This document shows positions 11,801 through 22,635 of a DNA stretch of 64,000 nucleotides, piece by piece. Numbering within the stretch: the first letter of the stretch is position 1; each line of letters opens with the position of its first letter. The notes beneath the pieces were generated by a model. That model ran no database searches. It had not been told where the DNA came from and worked only from the letters and a program-made list of their open reading frames with translations. Made by a program: the position numbers and the translations under genes. The DNA is taken from positions 32,747,611-32,811,610 of the forward strand of contig CM056592.1 of NCBI GenBank assembly GCA_029721435.1, read 5' to 3'. This stretch comes from Gymnothorax reevesii (Eukaryota; Chordata; Actinopteri; Anguilliformes; Muraenidae).

Positions 11801-14190
11801 CCTGTGAAGATAAATTGTTAGTGTAAGCGACCATGTGTCGGTAGTATAAGGCAAATTGACAATCAAAGTAACATTCAACAGGTTCCTAAATAATTAAACA
11901 ATGTTTAAAACTAACAATTTATCAGGCTAGCAAATGTCAAATCTGTGCAGGGTCAAGCAATATTATTTTGAAAGAACTCTAAACACCCTTGTTAGACAAC
12001 CTAATTTGGAGCCCACTGATTTTTTCCAGTATTTATTTAGATTTGTGTAAAAATGTTGAAAATGTTTGCAATGCGGAAAAGACATAATATGTTAAAGAGT
12101 CTTTTATTCTGGTGGCACACATGGATATTTCAAATAAAATGTGGCTTAATATCCGCAAATAATTACTTTGAACATGAAATACGCCCATAGGCGTCACTCG
12201 ACATACGGAAGACTAAACAACTAACCGCAATACAGCGGCTTTCAGAAGAGGGGCATTGTAAAGTTCGACACACTATCGTGGATTCGCGGCCCGGGGGAGA
12301 GGGGATCGTATTACCGCACCGCAGAAGTGCAGCATGCGGCCGTAATGCGTTAACATGCGCATTTGTAAAATGGCGGGGATAGGGGTGGGGCATCTCTGCT
12401 GAGGGATCTATACCTGAAAGCAATACATTCATTTGGTCAGTCAATTCAGCAATTGGAAATTTTATTAAAATTAAATGAGACATCCCATACATTCCATTAA
12501 CCAATGCTAATACATAGATCAGCATATACATTTTGGTATAGTTACTTATATTGCACTTTGAAGTTCAAGTCATTACAATCCATACTCAAGAAGTTGATAC
12601 CTTTTTAACGAGCAGTCGCCATCGTTATGATAGTACATCACCCTGAATAGCGTGGTCAGTGCTTAAGCCAAGTCGACAATGAATCTGACGACCCCAGAAT
12701 CATATACCACTCAGCCAATAAATAATGTGCAAGTTCATCATTTTTACTCATGATCATTCTATCAACTATCAATTAATCAGACAATAAATACACTTCATAC
12801 TCAAATATTACATTTATGAAGTACAATCCTGTTGTACTATACATTTCTGAAAGACAGTTAAAAGAGCACCGTCAGGACATTCAAAAGCTAGAACTTCATT
12901 ACTTTGCACACATTTTCAAAGGTAACAATTTTGTGTTTGAACCATTTTGAAAGGGTTTTGCTGTCCAGCTTTCGCTGACTTTAATAAGACAACCACACTA
13001 ATTTACTTTGGAATAACGGCGACAAATGAGTTGACGATTCCAGAGAAGATAACACAGCTAAAGTCCACTTCATCACTTAAAAATTGGAATTTTAGCAAAC
13101 TTCCTCACAAAACCAAAACAAATATACGTATTATGGCCTCTGGGACCTCAAATCTCTGGAAAGTGTGAAAGCATTAGCTCAAAGAAAAAAAACCCTGAAC
13201 AAATCGATCTCGTGTCCTGTGAAAAGGGAAAAAAATCATGTGGTGCTGTCTTTACTGCAGTGGTGTGATGTCAAAACCAAAAAAAATTATAATCTCAAAC
13301 CGCCCGAGTCTTGTTTGAAATAGCTCTCCATCCAATAATTGAACTTACGGAAACACAAGATTATAAACAGAGTTCATAAAGAAGTCTGGGCTCCCAAACA
13401 AACATTCCAAAAAAATACAAAACAATATTCAATCCAAATGGACAGAACACCTGAAAATTTTTATTGAGTGCGAGGATTAGATTCGATAATACTCGATACT
13501 CAAAAATCCTCAGAATTCTTTATATCTCTTCAAACTGCGAGGTGACAGACTTCAGGAATGGAGCAAGGATTTGCACAGGTGCTTGTCGTTATAATGTCGC
13601 TTTACATAACCAGTGAGCTGTTCACACCAATTAAACACGGGGCATTTTTAATTTGCTAAAATATCAAGGAAAATTATTTGCTTCCCGATTAAAAAAAAAA
13701 AATTTCATATATGTAAATATATATAATTTAACTGGAAGAATTCCAAATCACTCGGAGCCAAAGGATTTTCATCTTGACAAAAAATTTTTCAGGAAATTTT
13801 TTTATTCCCCTCAAGTTCCCAAATTCCCCAAATTATTCCCCAAATTCTGACTTCAGGCTTTAGCCAGTCAAGCCTCTGAACATTAGCCTTTCCCCACAGC
13901 CCTTTATGGGCTGATGTGGTATCGTTATACCCAACAGCCTGGGCGGGCAGGTGGCGGCTCCATTATTTGTCCTGGCCATATCGCTGAAAGTTTTGGCCTA
14001 AGGGGCATCAAAGTTCATAAGCGGGTTCCTTGTGAGGGTTAGGTGCGCAAGGTCAGGGTCATTAGAGGATTTGACCTTGTCACAGTGACCTGTGCCTTGC
14101 CATAGACGTACACCGCCATTTATTAACACAGTTGGTAAAGGGCTGTGGGGTTCTCTCCGCTCTCAACGTCGGCTTGTTACCTTTATTTTG
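7746..14190. other. Long intergenic stretch, no gene recognised
   Basis: Contains a GT microsatellite (8865-8892) and scattered low-complexity AT-rich DNA. The longest open frame (12163-12531, minus, 122 codons) has no recognisable domain. 10610-10760 carries a Helitron-like internal phrase (CATGTACATACACACAGAGA, then CAGACAGCCATCG). 13990-14110 carries several AGGTCA-type half-sites just beyond the adprm stop codon and may be adprm 3' UTR or repeat; the sequence alone does not decide. Confidence 0.5.
8865..8892. repeat. GT dinucleotide microsatellite
   Basis: Fourteen uninterrupted GT units. Confidence 0.95.
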
Positions 14191-14193
14191 ACC

Positions 14194-14483
14194 TCAGGGA
14201 TACACAAGAACTCTATCTGCAACTCGTCCATTCCCTTTCAGTGCCATCCTGTCTTCATACACGCACACCGTACCAAATGCGTCATGCTCAGGAGGGGTCT
14301 CAATCACCCCCTCAAATGTGACATGGTGCACTCCAGCGGCGTCTCTGTAATAACCCCCATCGTGGTCATGCCCTGCCATGAAACACACTACACATTTATG
14401 CGAGTGCAGAATGGATAGTACACTTTCATAGTTCCAGGCAAGACATATGGGATCCGTCGCGAATGGATGCACTGGCAGGTGAC
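14194..14483 (-). CDS. adprm: adprm coding exon 3 with stop
   Basis: The acceptor is TTTTTAG|GTCACCTG and the stop TGA is at 14196-14194. Encodes residues 238-332, including [20 protein letters not shown] and the GHDHDGG metal site; the C-terminal tail is slightly shorter than in human. Confidence 0.92.
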
Positions 14484-15447
14484 CTAAAAATTAGAAAAAA
14501 AGATATATAACTGAGGATGTATACATAAGACATTATATAAACACACAGAGGACTTAAAATGCGACACATGTGCTCCAACTGAATTACTCTTACTTATGAG
14601 ACAATGGCTTTACTTACTGACAACTACGACTTTTTCAAGTTTCTCATCCGACATTCCGAGTAAATGGTTGAGCCAATCAAGCTGGCCCTGACTGAACCCG
14701 CCGTTAAATTTCACAAATCGTTCCTTCATTCCACCCAGCGCTGCATTGATGAAACACAATGAAGCACAGAGACTTTATTTGTTCCTACCCAAACAAAATA
14801 CAAAAGAAATAACATGCTCAGCGTATCCCAAAACAACAACTAAAGCTTCAGGCGTAATTACCTGGGGGACAATTGAGGTCATCGTTGTCATTATATGCTT
14901 GTATGATTTCCAGTGCTTGATAATATCTTGCACTGGGCTCTTTGCGTCCGATAAGACTCACATCGTACGCATCAAGAACTACAAAACGAAAATGCGGAGC
15001 TGGGCTGAAGTGATAAGCATAGCTCGCTTCTGGGTTACAATCACTGTCACTTTCATCAGTATTTTCAGATGCAGGGTCCTTCCTGGGTCTACTGTTCAAT
15101 GCTGAGACCATAAGTTCTTCCCGATCGAAGTTATAAAATTCGTGGTTGCCCCACACATGATGAACTTCAATTTCGGACTTGTTCAGCTCACTCACAACCG
15201 TTTCCAGAGCCGTTTCCGAGGCATTGTACTTCTTGTTAAATCCATCAATTATGTCACCAAGCTGGAGAATAAAACTCGGTTGCACGGTCTCGCCTTTCCA
15301 CTTCTCATTCGCTCTGCGCAGCAGACGCAGGCTATTCCTATAATATCGTTTTCTTGTGAGCAAGAAATTAAACCCGTCTTCAATGTCAGCATATTGTATG
15401 TCAGCAATGACGCCAAATGTAAACAATGGTGGCGAAGTCTCGTCCAT
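14194..15447 (-). CDS. adprm: adprm: Mn-dependent ADP-ribose/CDP-alcohol diphosphatase (3 coding exons)
   Basis: The joined coding sequence is 15447-14862, 14740-14618 and 14483-14194, 999 bases giving 332 residues; the human protein is about 342. The family is a calcineurin-like metallophosphoesterase that hydrolyses ADP-ribose, CDP-choline and related pyrophosphates using Mn2+. Metal-ligand motifs are all present: GVIADIQ (D16, Q18), LQLGDIIDG (D65), WGNHEF (N101, H102), VSHLP (H238) and AGHDHDGGY (H275, H277). The ATG at 15447 was chosen because it has a strong context (A at -3, G at +4) and gives a human-like MDET start; the frame continues upstream only without an ATG. Introns obey GT-AG and split codons in phase 1. 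One oddity is an acidic, serine-rich insert around residues 128-142. No disabling change is seen. Confidence 0.95.
14618..14740 (-). CDS. adprm: adprm coding exon 2
   Basis: A 123-base exon in phase 1/1, from TTTCATCAATGCAG| to GTTGTCA|GTAAGT. Encodes the segment with [13 protein letters not shown] and the EKVVVVS strand that leads into the SHLP motif completed in the next exon. Confidence 0.92.
14862..15447 (-). CDS. adprm: adprm coding exon 1
   Basis: Encodes residues 1-195 plus the first base of codon 196. The donor reads CCCCCAG|GTAATT on the minus strand. Carries the D16/Q18, D65 and N101-H102 metal-site motifs. A good acceptor (TTCTTTCCTAG) at 15500 just upstream suggests that this exon starts at 15499 with a 52-base untranslated leader. 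Confidence 0.92.
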
Positions 15448-15466
15448 TTTCTCAGCCTGTGTCGCT

Positions 15467-15499
15467 CTACTTCTCACACTCCGACTTTTTGTCCACCAT
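15467..15499 (-). promoter_or_regulatory. Short upstream ORF in the adprm leader
   Basis: An ATG directly after the putative splice acceptor at 15500 opens a 10-codon frame (MVDKKSECEK) that ends at TAG 20 bases before the adprm start codon. If transcripts contain it, it could reduce initiation at the main ATG. The context at -3 depends on the unknown preceding exon. Confidence 0.4.
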
Positions 15500-15954
15500 C
15501 TAGGAAAGAAGTTAGCAGGTTAATTAAGACGTAAAAAGAAAAAATTGTATTACTTTTCAAACAATCATGCACACACCAAATTTCGAGTCGACTAGCTTCT
15601 TGCGGCTATATTCGAGAAATTAGCAACAGCCGAACCATCTATGGTCATTCTATGTCAAATCAGCCAGAATTTTGTAAATGTGTTGCTCACCGGCTCAGAT
15701 TTTGTTCAAACTTTTTGAAAATGTCATTTGGGACCAAAAACTATGCTGTACAAAATATTTTGGCTGAATTTTGAAAATTTTATATTCCCATTTGCTTCAT
15801 CCATGGGATTTGGAATTTTCATACTGCAAAAAGCACCTTAGCTGAGAAATATTGTTACCCTCATTTGAAGTATGAGATAGAGGGAAACTCCATTCTCCTA
15901 TCAGTGAGTAAGAATCAAGGGAGGTAATTGTTGGCCGCTTGGGGGCCAGTGGGG

Positions 15955-15962
15955 TATATAAG
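15955..15962 (+). promoter_or_regulatory. TATA box of the retrotransposon
   Basis: TATATAAG lies 75 bases before the first Gag-like ATG at 16037, after a G-rich stretch. It points away from adprm, whose start codon is about 500 bases to the left on the opposite strand. Confidence 0.55.
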
Positions 15963-16036
15963 GGTGGGAGTTTTCCGAGCTCGATTCTCTCGGCTGTCAG
16001 GCAGTACCTGTACATTTTGTTTGCTTTGTCTTAAAC

Positions 16037-16712
16037 ATGGATCCTGTTTTGTCGGCAAAAATTGACGCCATTATGGAAAAGCTGGATTCTAATTGCAAAG
16101 ATCTTTAAAATGCCATGGATGAGAAAATAGCTCATTTGCGGGATGAATTCAGTCAATCTTCCAGAGACATTAAGAAATTGAAATCAGACACAGAGTTTTC
16201 ATGGAAAAAGGAAGGAAACAACTTTAACTCAGAAGTTTTGGACAGGTTAGTGAAAGCTAAAGGAGCGATTCAGAACGGTGATGATAAAAGTGCGGACGAT
16301 TGTGTTGATGAAGGGATCAAGCTCTTGGAAAAGAGAAATAAACTGATCAAAATCGCCGATTCGCATGAAGGTGGCTGGGAGACAGTACGTGTCCAACCAT
16401 TTGGTAAAAGATACGGATGATGATAAAAGAATTGAAAATGCAGACAACAAAGCTTGTAAGAAAATCCGTCAGAGAGGCAATCGAACTACACCCTACAGTG
16501 TTAACAGATTAAACCGCCGCCTACAGTCAGAGAGCGTGCGTTTCAATTTGCCCGCTTCTACAGGCAGTGCGTCATCGAGCCAACCATTCAGCAACAAGCC
16601 CTTTCGGATCAGAGGTCCCGGTAGGGGGGCCTGTATCAATTGCGGCGAGTTCACCCACTTCAGGCGAGAATGTCCCCACAGCCACGTCAGCCAGTTCGAC
16701 AGCGAGTACTAA
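16037..16712 (+). pseudogene. Gag-like ORF of the retrotransposon (broken)
   Basis: Opens with ATG at 16037, meets an in-frame TAA at 16106-16108 after 23 codons, and continues in the same frame from ATG 16115 with a charged, coiled-coil-like stretch. A frameshift near 16370 moves the reading to the frame that ends at 16712. That frame contains a zinc knuckle, CINCGEFTHFRREC (16632-16673), with C-x2-C-x4-H-x4-C spacing, expected of a nucleic-acid-binding Gag protein. Confidence 0.75.
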
Positions 16713-16726
16713 GTCGCAGCAATGAA

Positions 16727-17870
16727 GATGAGTCACATCTGTCAGTTAAGTGTTTTGATCATTCTGTCCATCCATGTAATATTGATGAAACTGTCCTCAC
16801 TGATTATTATTATGAATATGAACAGGGCATGGCCGAAATAATAGTTAGAGGTAGTTTGAAATCATGTTTATCATTTTGGCGTGATATTGATGCTTCCGAT
16901 TTTGTTATTGATTTGATTTCAGAGGGATATAAAATTCCATTAGTCTCAGTTCCGCCAAGAATGGAGTTACAGGACAACAAATCGGCGTTGAATCATTCTG
17001 GTTTTGTGACAAGTGCAATTTCCGAATTATGCAATAAGAGACTAGCAGTTGAATGTAAAGGTGTTCCACGTGTAGTCAATCCATTAACTGCATCTGTTCA
17101 ATCATCAGGCTAGAAACGTTTGATATTGAATTTGTCCACAGTAAACAAGTATGTTTACAAACAGTCAGTGAAGTACGAGGACTGGAAATGTGCGCTCGAA
17201 TATATCAGTATGAATGATTGGTTGATCAAATTTGACATTTATTCGGTGTATCATCACATTGATGCGTCTGAACCGCACACTGAATTTCTTGGTTTTTCGT
17301 GGTTGGATGTGTCAGGAAAATGGCGCCATCATAAGGTTGAAGTTTTGGCGTTTGGTTTAAGCTCGGCGCCCCATGTGTATACTAAGGTCATGCGTCAGTT
17401 AAAGAAAAAGTGGCGTTATGAAGGAACAAAAATTGTTACGTTTTTTGATGATGGCATGATATCAGCCTGTTCTGAAACCAGGGCGTTGTCACTTGGTACG
17501 AGTGTGAAGGCCGATTTGATCAAATCTGGTTTTGTTCCAAAGGTAAGAGAAGTCCTTGTGGTATCTGTCACAAAGCATAGAGCGGTTAGGTTTTCATATA
17601 GATACCACTACACCGACAATATCAGAGCCTGAGAAGTAGGTAGTCTAGTTACTTAACTGTGTGCAGGTGTTGTTGAATAACACGCCTGGTCGGTATTGTG
17701 TCAAGAGTATAGCCAGTGTAGTGGGGCAAATTGTGGCCATGAAGCTCGTGTTTGGTCCGCTATGTCAGCTGATGACTCGACCTCTTGAGTGTAGACATTT
17801 TATGCTTGACCTCTTGGTACAGGGGTACATCAGATCAAAGTTTGCATCAGTTGCGTTTCTGGAAAAATAA
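16727..17870 (+). pseudogene. Reverse transcriptase region (broken)
   Basis: The frame starting inside the Gag overlap reads through VVNPLTASVQSSG, a TAG at 17111, then KRLILNLSTVNKYV, a typical DIRS-group RT entry motif. The catalytic block reads FFDDG with the aspartates at 17447-17452. The connection region then shifts frame: LGFHIDTTTPTISEPEK is read from 17586, in the same frame as the LLNNTPGRYCVKSIASVVGQ segment ending at 17870, with two in-frame TAG codons between them. Decay includes nonsense codons and frameshifts. Confidence 0.8.
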
Positions 17871-18490
17871 CGTTAGACGTTTGAATGGCAGGATATTGAC
17901 TCAGAAATTGCTTAGCTCTAAATGCGTTTACAGTGAGGCGAGCGACACCGGGTATGGTAGGTATTGCGTGGAGCTGATTTCTGCTAAGTCACACTGTCAG
18001 TGGTCTACAGAGGAATGCAGGCGAAGATCTACTTGGAGAGAACTTGAGGCGGTATATCCGGTGTTCGAAAGTTTTGCTGCGTCCTTGAGATCCCAAAGAA
18101 TCAGGTAGTTTACTGATAACCAGAACGTGGTCTTGATTGCTGAGAAATTGCTTGATTGCTCTCTCTTAGCATATGGTGGATACCCCGTGCAGAGAACCAG
18201 GTAGCAGATATGTTGAGTTAGATCACAGATTATGACGATTAGGGGTATTGCCATGAACGTGTTTAAGCAGATCAATGCCAAATGGAGTCCACATGATGTG
18301 GACAGATTTGCATGTTACTACAATAATAAGCTTTTACGCTTCAACTCCAGATTTTACAATCCAGGTTGTGAGGCTGTTGACTGTTTTACTGTTGAATGGA
18401 CAATCAGACACATGTATGAGTGTGGTGCGAGAGGCAGAGACATATTCCACAGTGGCATATTCATGTTTTTAGCCTCTGTTGGCTGTTAGA
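17871..18490 (+). pseudogene. RNase H and VDRFA region of the retrotransposon (broken)
   Basis: After another frame change, YSEASDTGYGRY and STWRELEAV resemble the RNase H core (aspartate and glutamate positions); a stop precedes FTDNQNV, consistent with a TGG to TAG change. Further on, NAKWSPHDVDRFACYYN is the motif found between RNase H and recombinase in DIRS/Ngaro elements. Confidence 0.7.
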
Positions 18491-18689
18491 CGTGTGTATA
18501 TCCCACAAGTGAAAGGGTGGATGCGCTTCTCTAGATCTAGAGAATGCTATGTAGCTTCAAGAGTGAGTGGTGGTTTGTTTGGGGAGAAAGACTTGCATTT
18601 TAATATGCTCGCCCTTCAAGTTGATTTTAGATGCCAATTGCTTTTGTTTTGTTCACGAGTTGTCCTATACATATGGAGACGAGTAGGGT

Positions 18690-19655
18690 GAGATGCTAGA
18701 AAGCGTTCGAGAGATGGCAGCTGGTTTACCTGCACTGTTGCTGCATTATAGAGCCGATTCTACAACCAGGAAAAATCGTTAAGGTTATGCAGCATGGAAA
18801 TGTTGGGCGATTTCGTGTTCTATGCGTATTAAGTTGCCAATTTCGCCATCGCACTGTGCGGTTTATCTGTTATCTATAGTACAACAGAGTGAGTCGTTTG
18901 CTGTGGTGCAAACAGCCTTCTATAGTCTAAGGCATGCAGATGCGAGTGTTGGTATTGAGAGTCCGACAGAGAGCAGTCTAGCTAAGAATGTTTTGGAGGC
19001 CGCTAAACGAAAATTGGAAAAATCAACATGCAAGAAAGAGCCAATCACAATTGAGTTATTGGAAAAAGTGTACGATTCTAAAATGTGTCAACCCTCTTTA
19101 CACAGTTTGAGAATTGTCTCGATGCGTTTAATAGTATAATCTGATTTTTTAAGATCAGCTAACTGCTACATATATGTAGATCAGACATTGGATTGTGCGA
19201 TACTCTCATGATGATTTTCATACAGCAGTCAGACTGATGTTTACAGAGATGGCTGTTAGATTGTCAAGGGCAAAACAAATTCTAAGTTGTGTCCAGTATC
19301 TTGCCCACAGAGGTATTTATCTGCTGCCAATATTTTACCAGACTCAGACGAGCTTGTTTTCAGGAATATGTCCAAAACCAAAACTGGTTAAACTCTCAGA
19401 AAGGAAGATTGCCCTATGACCTACACATGTTTGAGAGAGATTTTTGTGGAAACATTCAAACCATTTGTGAAAGACATTAGAAAATGTGGTTTGCACAGTC
19501 TCCGTAGTGGGGGAGCTTCTGCAGCTGCGAACAATGGTGTTCAAGATCGTACGTTCAAACGACAAGGCAGGTGGAAAAGCGAGAATGCCAAAGATGGTTA
19601 TGTAAAAGACAATTTAAGCAATCGTTTGAGAGCATCTACGTCCTTGAGTCTTTAG
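18690..19655 (+). pseudogene. Tyrosine recombinase of the retrotransposon (broken)
   Basis: 18690-19139 resembles the N-terminal DNA-binding part. 19195-19655 resembles the catalytic part: LHSLRSGGASAAA supplies the histidine and arginine of the H-x-x-R box (arginine codon 19503-19505), GRWKS is the next conserved block, and DGYVKD provides the candidate nucleophilic tyrosine (19599-19601). At least two frame changes separate the pieces. In active elements this enzyme integrates circular cDNA by recombination. Confidence 0.78.
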
Positions 19656-19899
19656 ATCCAGACTTTCTTTGAACCTCTATGTGTAGATGTGCTATGTCAA
19701 TGTAACGGTGCTGCCGCTGTACTGAGTACAGACATTCCAGTTGTACGTCTTCTTGTGTTGTTTTTTTTTTGTATACCTGCGGGAGGGGGTATAGGAGAAG
19801 CCATTTTTAAGGTTCAATATGTCCAAGAACTGGTCATACTACAACTTCTAGAACCCAAAATTGCAAATATTTATTCATAAAGACGTTCAATAACTCTGG

Positions 19900-22178
19900 A
19901 TCTGTTGCGATTACAATCCTAAAACAAAACACACTTAAAATAGGGCTACAGGATGGTCATAATACAGGTTTCAGAAATCGAATTTATAGTTTCTAAATTT
20001 GGGCCTTATTTCTAACAAAATTCAATAGTTTTCAATCTATGGGGATCCACGAACAAAAAATAAATTCCAGTCATGAGAAGCCTTCCTATAGGTCATAGTA
20101 CAGCTTTCAGAACTCGAGTTAGTAATTTTGATACAGATTTATTTATAAGAAACGCCATACCGGTGGTGAGCTTTGCAGACGGTCCCTTAAGTCTCCGAAG
20201 CGCGTGTAATCACTTTTCGATACAACATACGAATTTGCCGTCGGTAAATATAAAGATTGTAGTTGGTTTTCGTCTGTGTGTTCTCTCAGAAAGTGTCGTT
20301 TATTGACGTTAGGCTCCCGAACTACCCTTAACCGAAAATAAACCAAATTTAAACGCAGTGAGGCACGCGGCAAGGATCGCACTAGGGACAAGGATTATAG
20401 AGGTAACGTTACAAGGGAGGAGGTGTAGCGAGGAAAGATCAGAACTGTTACATAAAGGCTGATACCACATTGCCAACGAAATACTCACGTTCGTTTTACC
20501 ATTTGCTAATAAAGCACAAGCAGTTGTCAATCATTAACTCACCCGATGAATTTGCCTTCAAATACACAACTGCTACGAAAAGAACAAGTCCACTTCAACA
20601 TCAACATCAAACTATGACACTTCCTGAGAGTTGTGTCATTGTCTCTTCCAGTTTACCATAGATCTCCGAGTCGCACACACAATCCGCACTAGACTACACC
20701 GCCATCTATCTAGGATGTCTGAATAGGTGCAAATGGTCCTATAAAGCAGGGGCGGCCACACTCAAGGGTTCTCTGACTGAGGTAGCCAATTTATCGGATT
20801 TATCCTGGCAGGACTGCCTTTTTGCCGAATAACCCCGCGCTAAGACAACTATTATTTCCTTGCAATGCCCGAGCAACCATGCTCTTGCTGAAACCTTCAT
20901 GGAGCCACCCGCAAAAATTTTCAAGTTGAATAAGAGAATGCATCTGGTAGTATCATGTGATAAAGGCTTTGTCAAATATATTTTTTTCTCTTTGAATTAT
21001 GTTTCTAGCTTATTCCAGTCAAAAGATATTCAGAATTTAGTGGCTGAAAAATGGCCTATTTTGTCTCAATCGTCCCATAGGAAATGTATTAGAGGAATTG
21101 TGTCCATTTCTATTGACACTCCAAAATGACCAAAAATTTAAGTTTTTCAGAATTTATTCAAATTTGCAGGGTATGCTGAGGCCATGGGTACTGACATATT
21201 TCCTTTTTTTTGTGACCCTCAAGCTGATTTGAAGATATAGTGCAACCAGGTGGCTGTTCTTATATTACTGAAAAAAGTATGTAATCATGGGCTCTAAGTT
21301 CAGTAAAGACCATTTGCCCAATTTAAGTGTTTCATTGCAGAAAGTCATGTCTATGATATTACATAAACCTTCTTGAGGGGCGTACTGTACTGAGATAAAA
21401 TTGTTACGAATAAACAAACAAACTTGATCAAAACAACCTTTCACCCCAGGACGAGGCGATAAAATATCTGTCAGGCAGGTCCACATTGTATTATTTAGGG
21501 CCACACTTCTTTGCCACTTTGGATTACTATGAGGATTATGATTGCCCTCATTAAAAAGCAGGTCTACCAACTTTTGCGCTGCATATATTAGGGTTTGCGC
21601 ACGGCTTTAATAACTCGAAGTGATATTTTTCTAGCAGAAGACATCACAGAGAACACGTCAGAACCATCAAATTTTGTGTCGGGTGTAGGGGGAACTTGTA
21701 TAAAATTTTCAAGTGTAAATTTCAATGCCTAAAAATTGTCCAATTTTTATGCAGAAGACATCAGTGAAATCGGCAAAAAATTCCCTAAAATTTTCCTAAT
21801 CGAACCTCAGCATTTCCAATCTGTCAGATGCTGCGCAAGAACGGGGCTGAAATTCTCGTGGTATTTACAGCATCGCTTAGGTCACAATATTGCATTGAAC
21901 AAATCGCCGACAGGGGCGCGGTGCGTTATGGGGGTTGCTACTTTATGCTTAAATCGCATGAAAGTTATACCATGCCTACCAGGCAGTTGGCGCGTCTGTC
22001 TGTCGATTTGCAAGCCGCACCATTTCTCCAATTGCCCCCAAACTTTGACAAAACTCTGCTCAGGCCAGGGGTCTGGCATAAGGCTGTATGAGAGAAATTC
22101 GTTTTATGAATCAAGACCACACTGCTCACGTTGTCTTTACTGCTTAACTTCCAGATCAACTGATGGCAGTCGGAGGTC
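19900..22178. other. Intergenic DNA with CpG-bearing stretch; no gene recognised
   Basis: 20140-20720 has more CpG than its surroundings and on the minus strand carries a consensus-like donor (C|GTGAGTAT) at 20489/20488. It could be a distant adprm 5' untranslated exon and promoter; this is speculative. 20980-22170 contains unrecognised frames (21265-21570 minus, 21736-22236 plus) and a twice-occurring phrase around GCAGAAGACATCA (21635-21660 and 21752-21770), suggesting repeat content. Confidence 0.35.
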
Positions 22179-22186
22179 TACTAGAC

Positions 22187-22400
22187 CAGTGTTCCCCAAC
22201 CCTCTCCTGGAGGTCCACCTGTCCTGCTTGATTTAGATCTCTCCCTGCTCCAGAACAGGTGATTCAAATGATCAGGCTGTCATCAATCAGCTTTCGGGGG
22301 TGGTTGATGAGCTGATCATATGAATCACCTGTGCTGGAGCAGGGAGAAATCTAAAGCATGCAGGACAGGTGGACCTCCAGGAGAGGGTTGGATAACACTG
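22187..22400. mobile_element. hAT-type non-autonomous element with 8-bp target duplication
   Basis: The ends are inverted: CAGTGTTCCCCAACCCTCTC at the left, and at the right a sequence whose reverse complement begins CAGTGTTATCCAACCCTCTC. The element is flanked by perfect 8-bp direct repeats TACTAGAC (22179-22186 and 22401-22408), the signature of hAT transposition. The interior is also largely palindromic, including a GATTCAAATGATCAGG arm. No transposase. Confidence 0.9.
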
Positions 22401-22635
22401 TACTAGACCACTGCTTGGTCCAATCCAAACCGGTCCCTATCTCCTTCTTCTTTAATGTTAATTTCTGATTTGCACACGCATGGTGCATTACCGCCACCAA
22501 CTATACAGGTGTGGAGGATCAATGGAGCAAGGACAAGATATTTTTGTTAAATTAAAAAAAAAAAAAAAACTTAATTATATATATAATCCTGCTCTTTTTA
22601 TTATTAGTATTATTATTTTTATTATTATTATTATT

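Larger units (their letters stand above)
15640..19900 (+). mobile_element. Degenerate Ngaro/DIRS-like tyrosine-recombinase retrotransposon
   Basis: In order on the plus strand: a TATA promoter, a Gag-like frame with a zinc knuckle, a reverse transcriptase, RNase H, a conserved VDRFA-type region and a tyrosine recombinase. This order is that of the DIRS superfamily; absence of an integrase or methyltransferase-like domain favours Ngaro. The frame is broken by several stops and frameshifts (for example TAA at 16106, TAG at 17111, a shift near 16370, a shift between 17541 and 17586), so the copy is inactive. The characteristic split direct repeats could not be located, so both outer limits are approximate. 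Confidence 0.85.

Noticed and set aside
12163..12531. 122-codon minus-strand open frame
   Set aside because: No recognisable domain, splice context or conserved motif; its composition looks like chance open sequence.
15448..15477. Upstream non-ATG start (GTG at 15477) for adprm
   Set aside because: Eukaryotic genes rarely use GTG; the ATG at 15447 has a strong context and gives the family-typical length.
14092..15534. Plus-strand open frames of 108, 119 and 130 codons
   Set aside because: They are antisense to adprm exons, which show conserved motifs and correct splice phases on the minus strand.
17541..17666. Spliceosomal-intron-like segment (AAG|GTAAGA ... GTGTGCAG|GTG) inside the retrotransposon RT
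   Set aside because: Reading the third frame from 17586 gives LGFHIDTTTPTISEPEK, the expected RT connection sequence, in the same frame as the downstream part. The segment is coding sequence with a frameshift and two stop codons, not an intron.
21265..21570. 101-codon minus-strand open frame between the retrotransposon and the hAT element
   Set aside because: No family recognised and flanked by repeat-like phrases; not enough evidence to call a gene.
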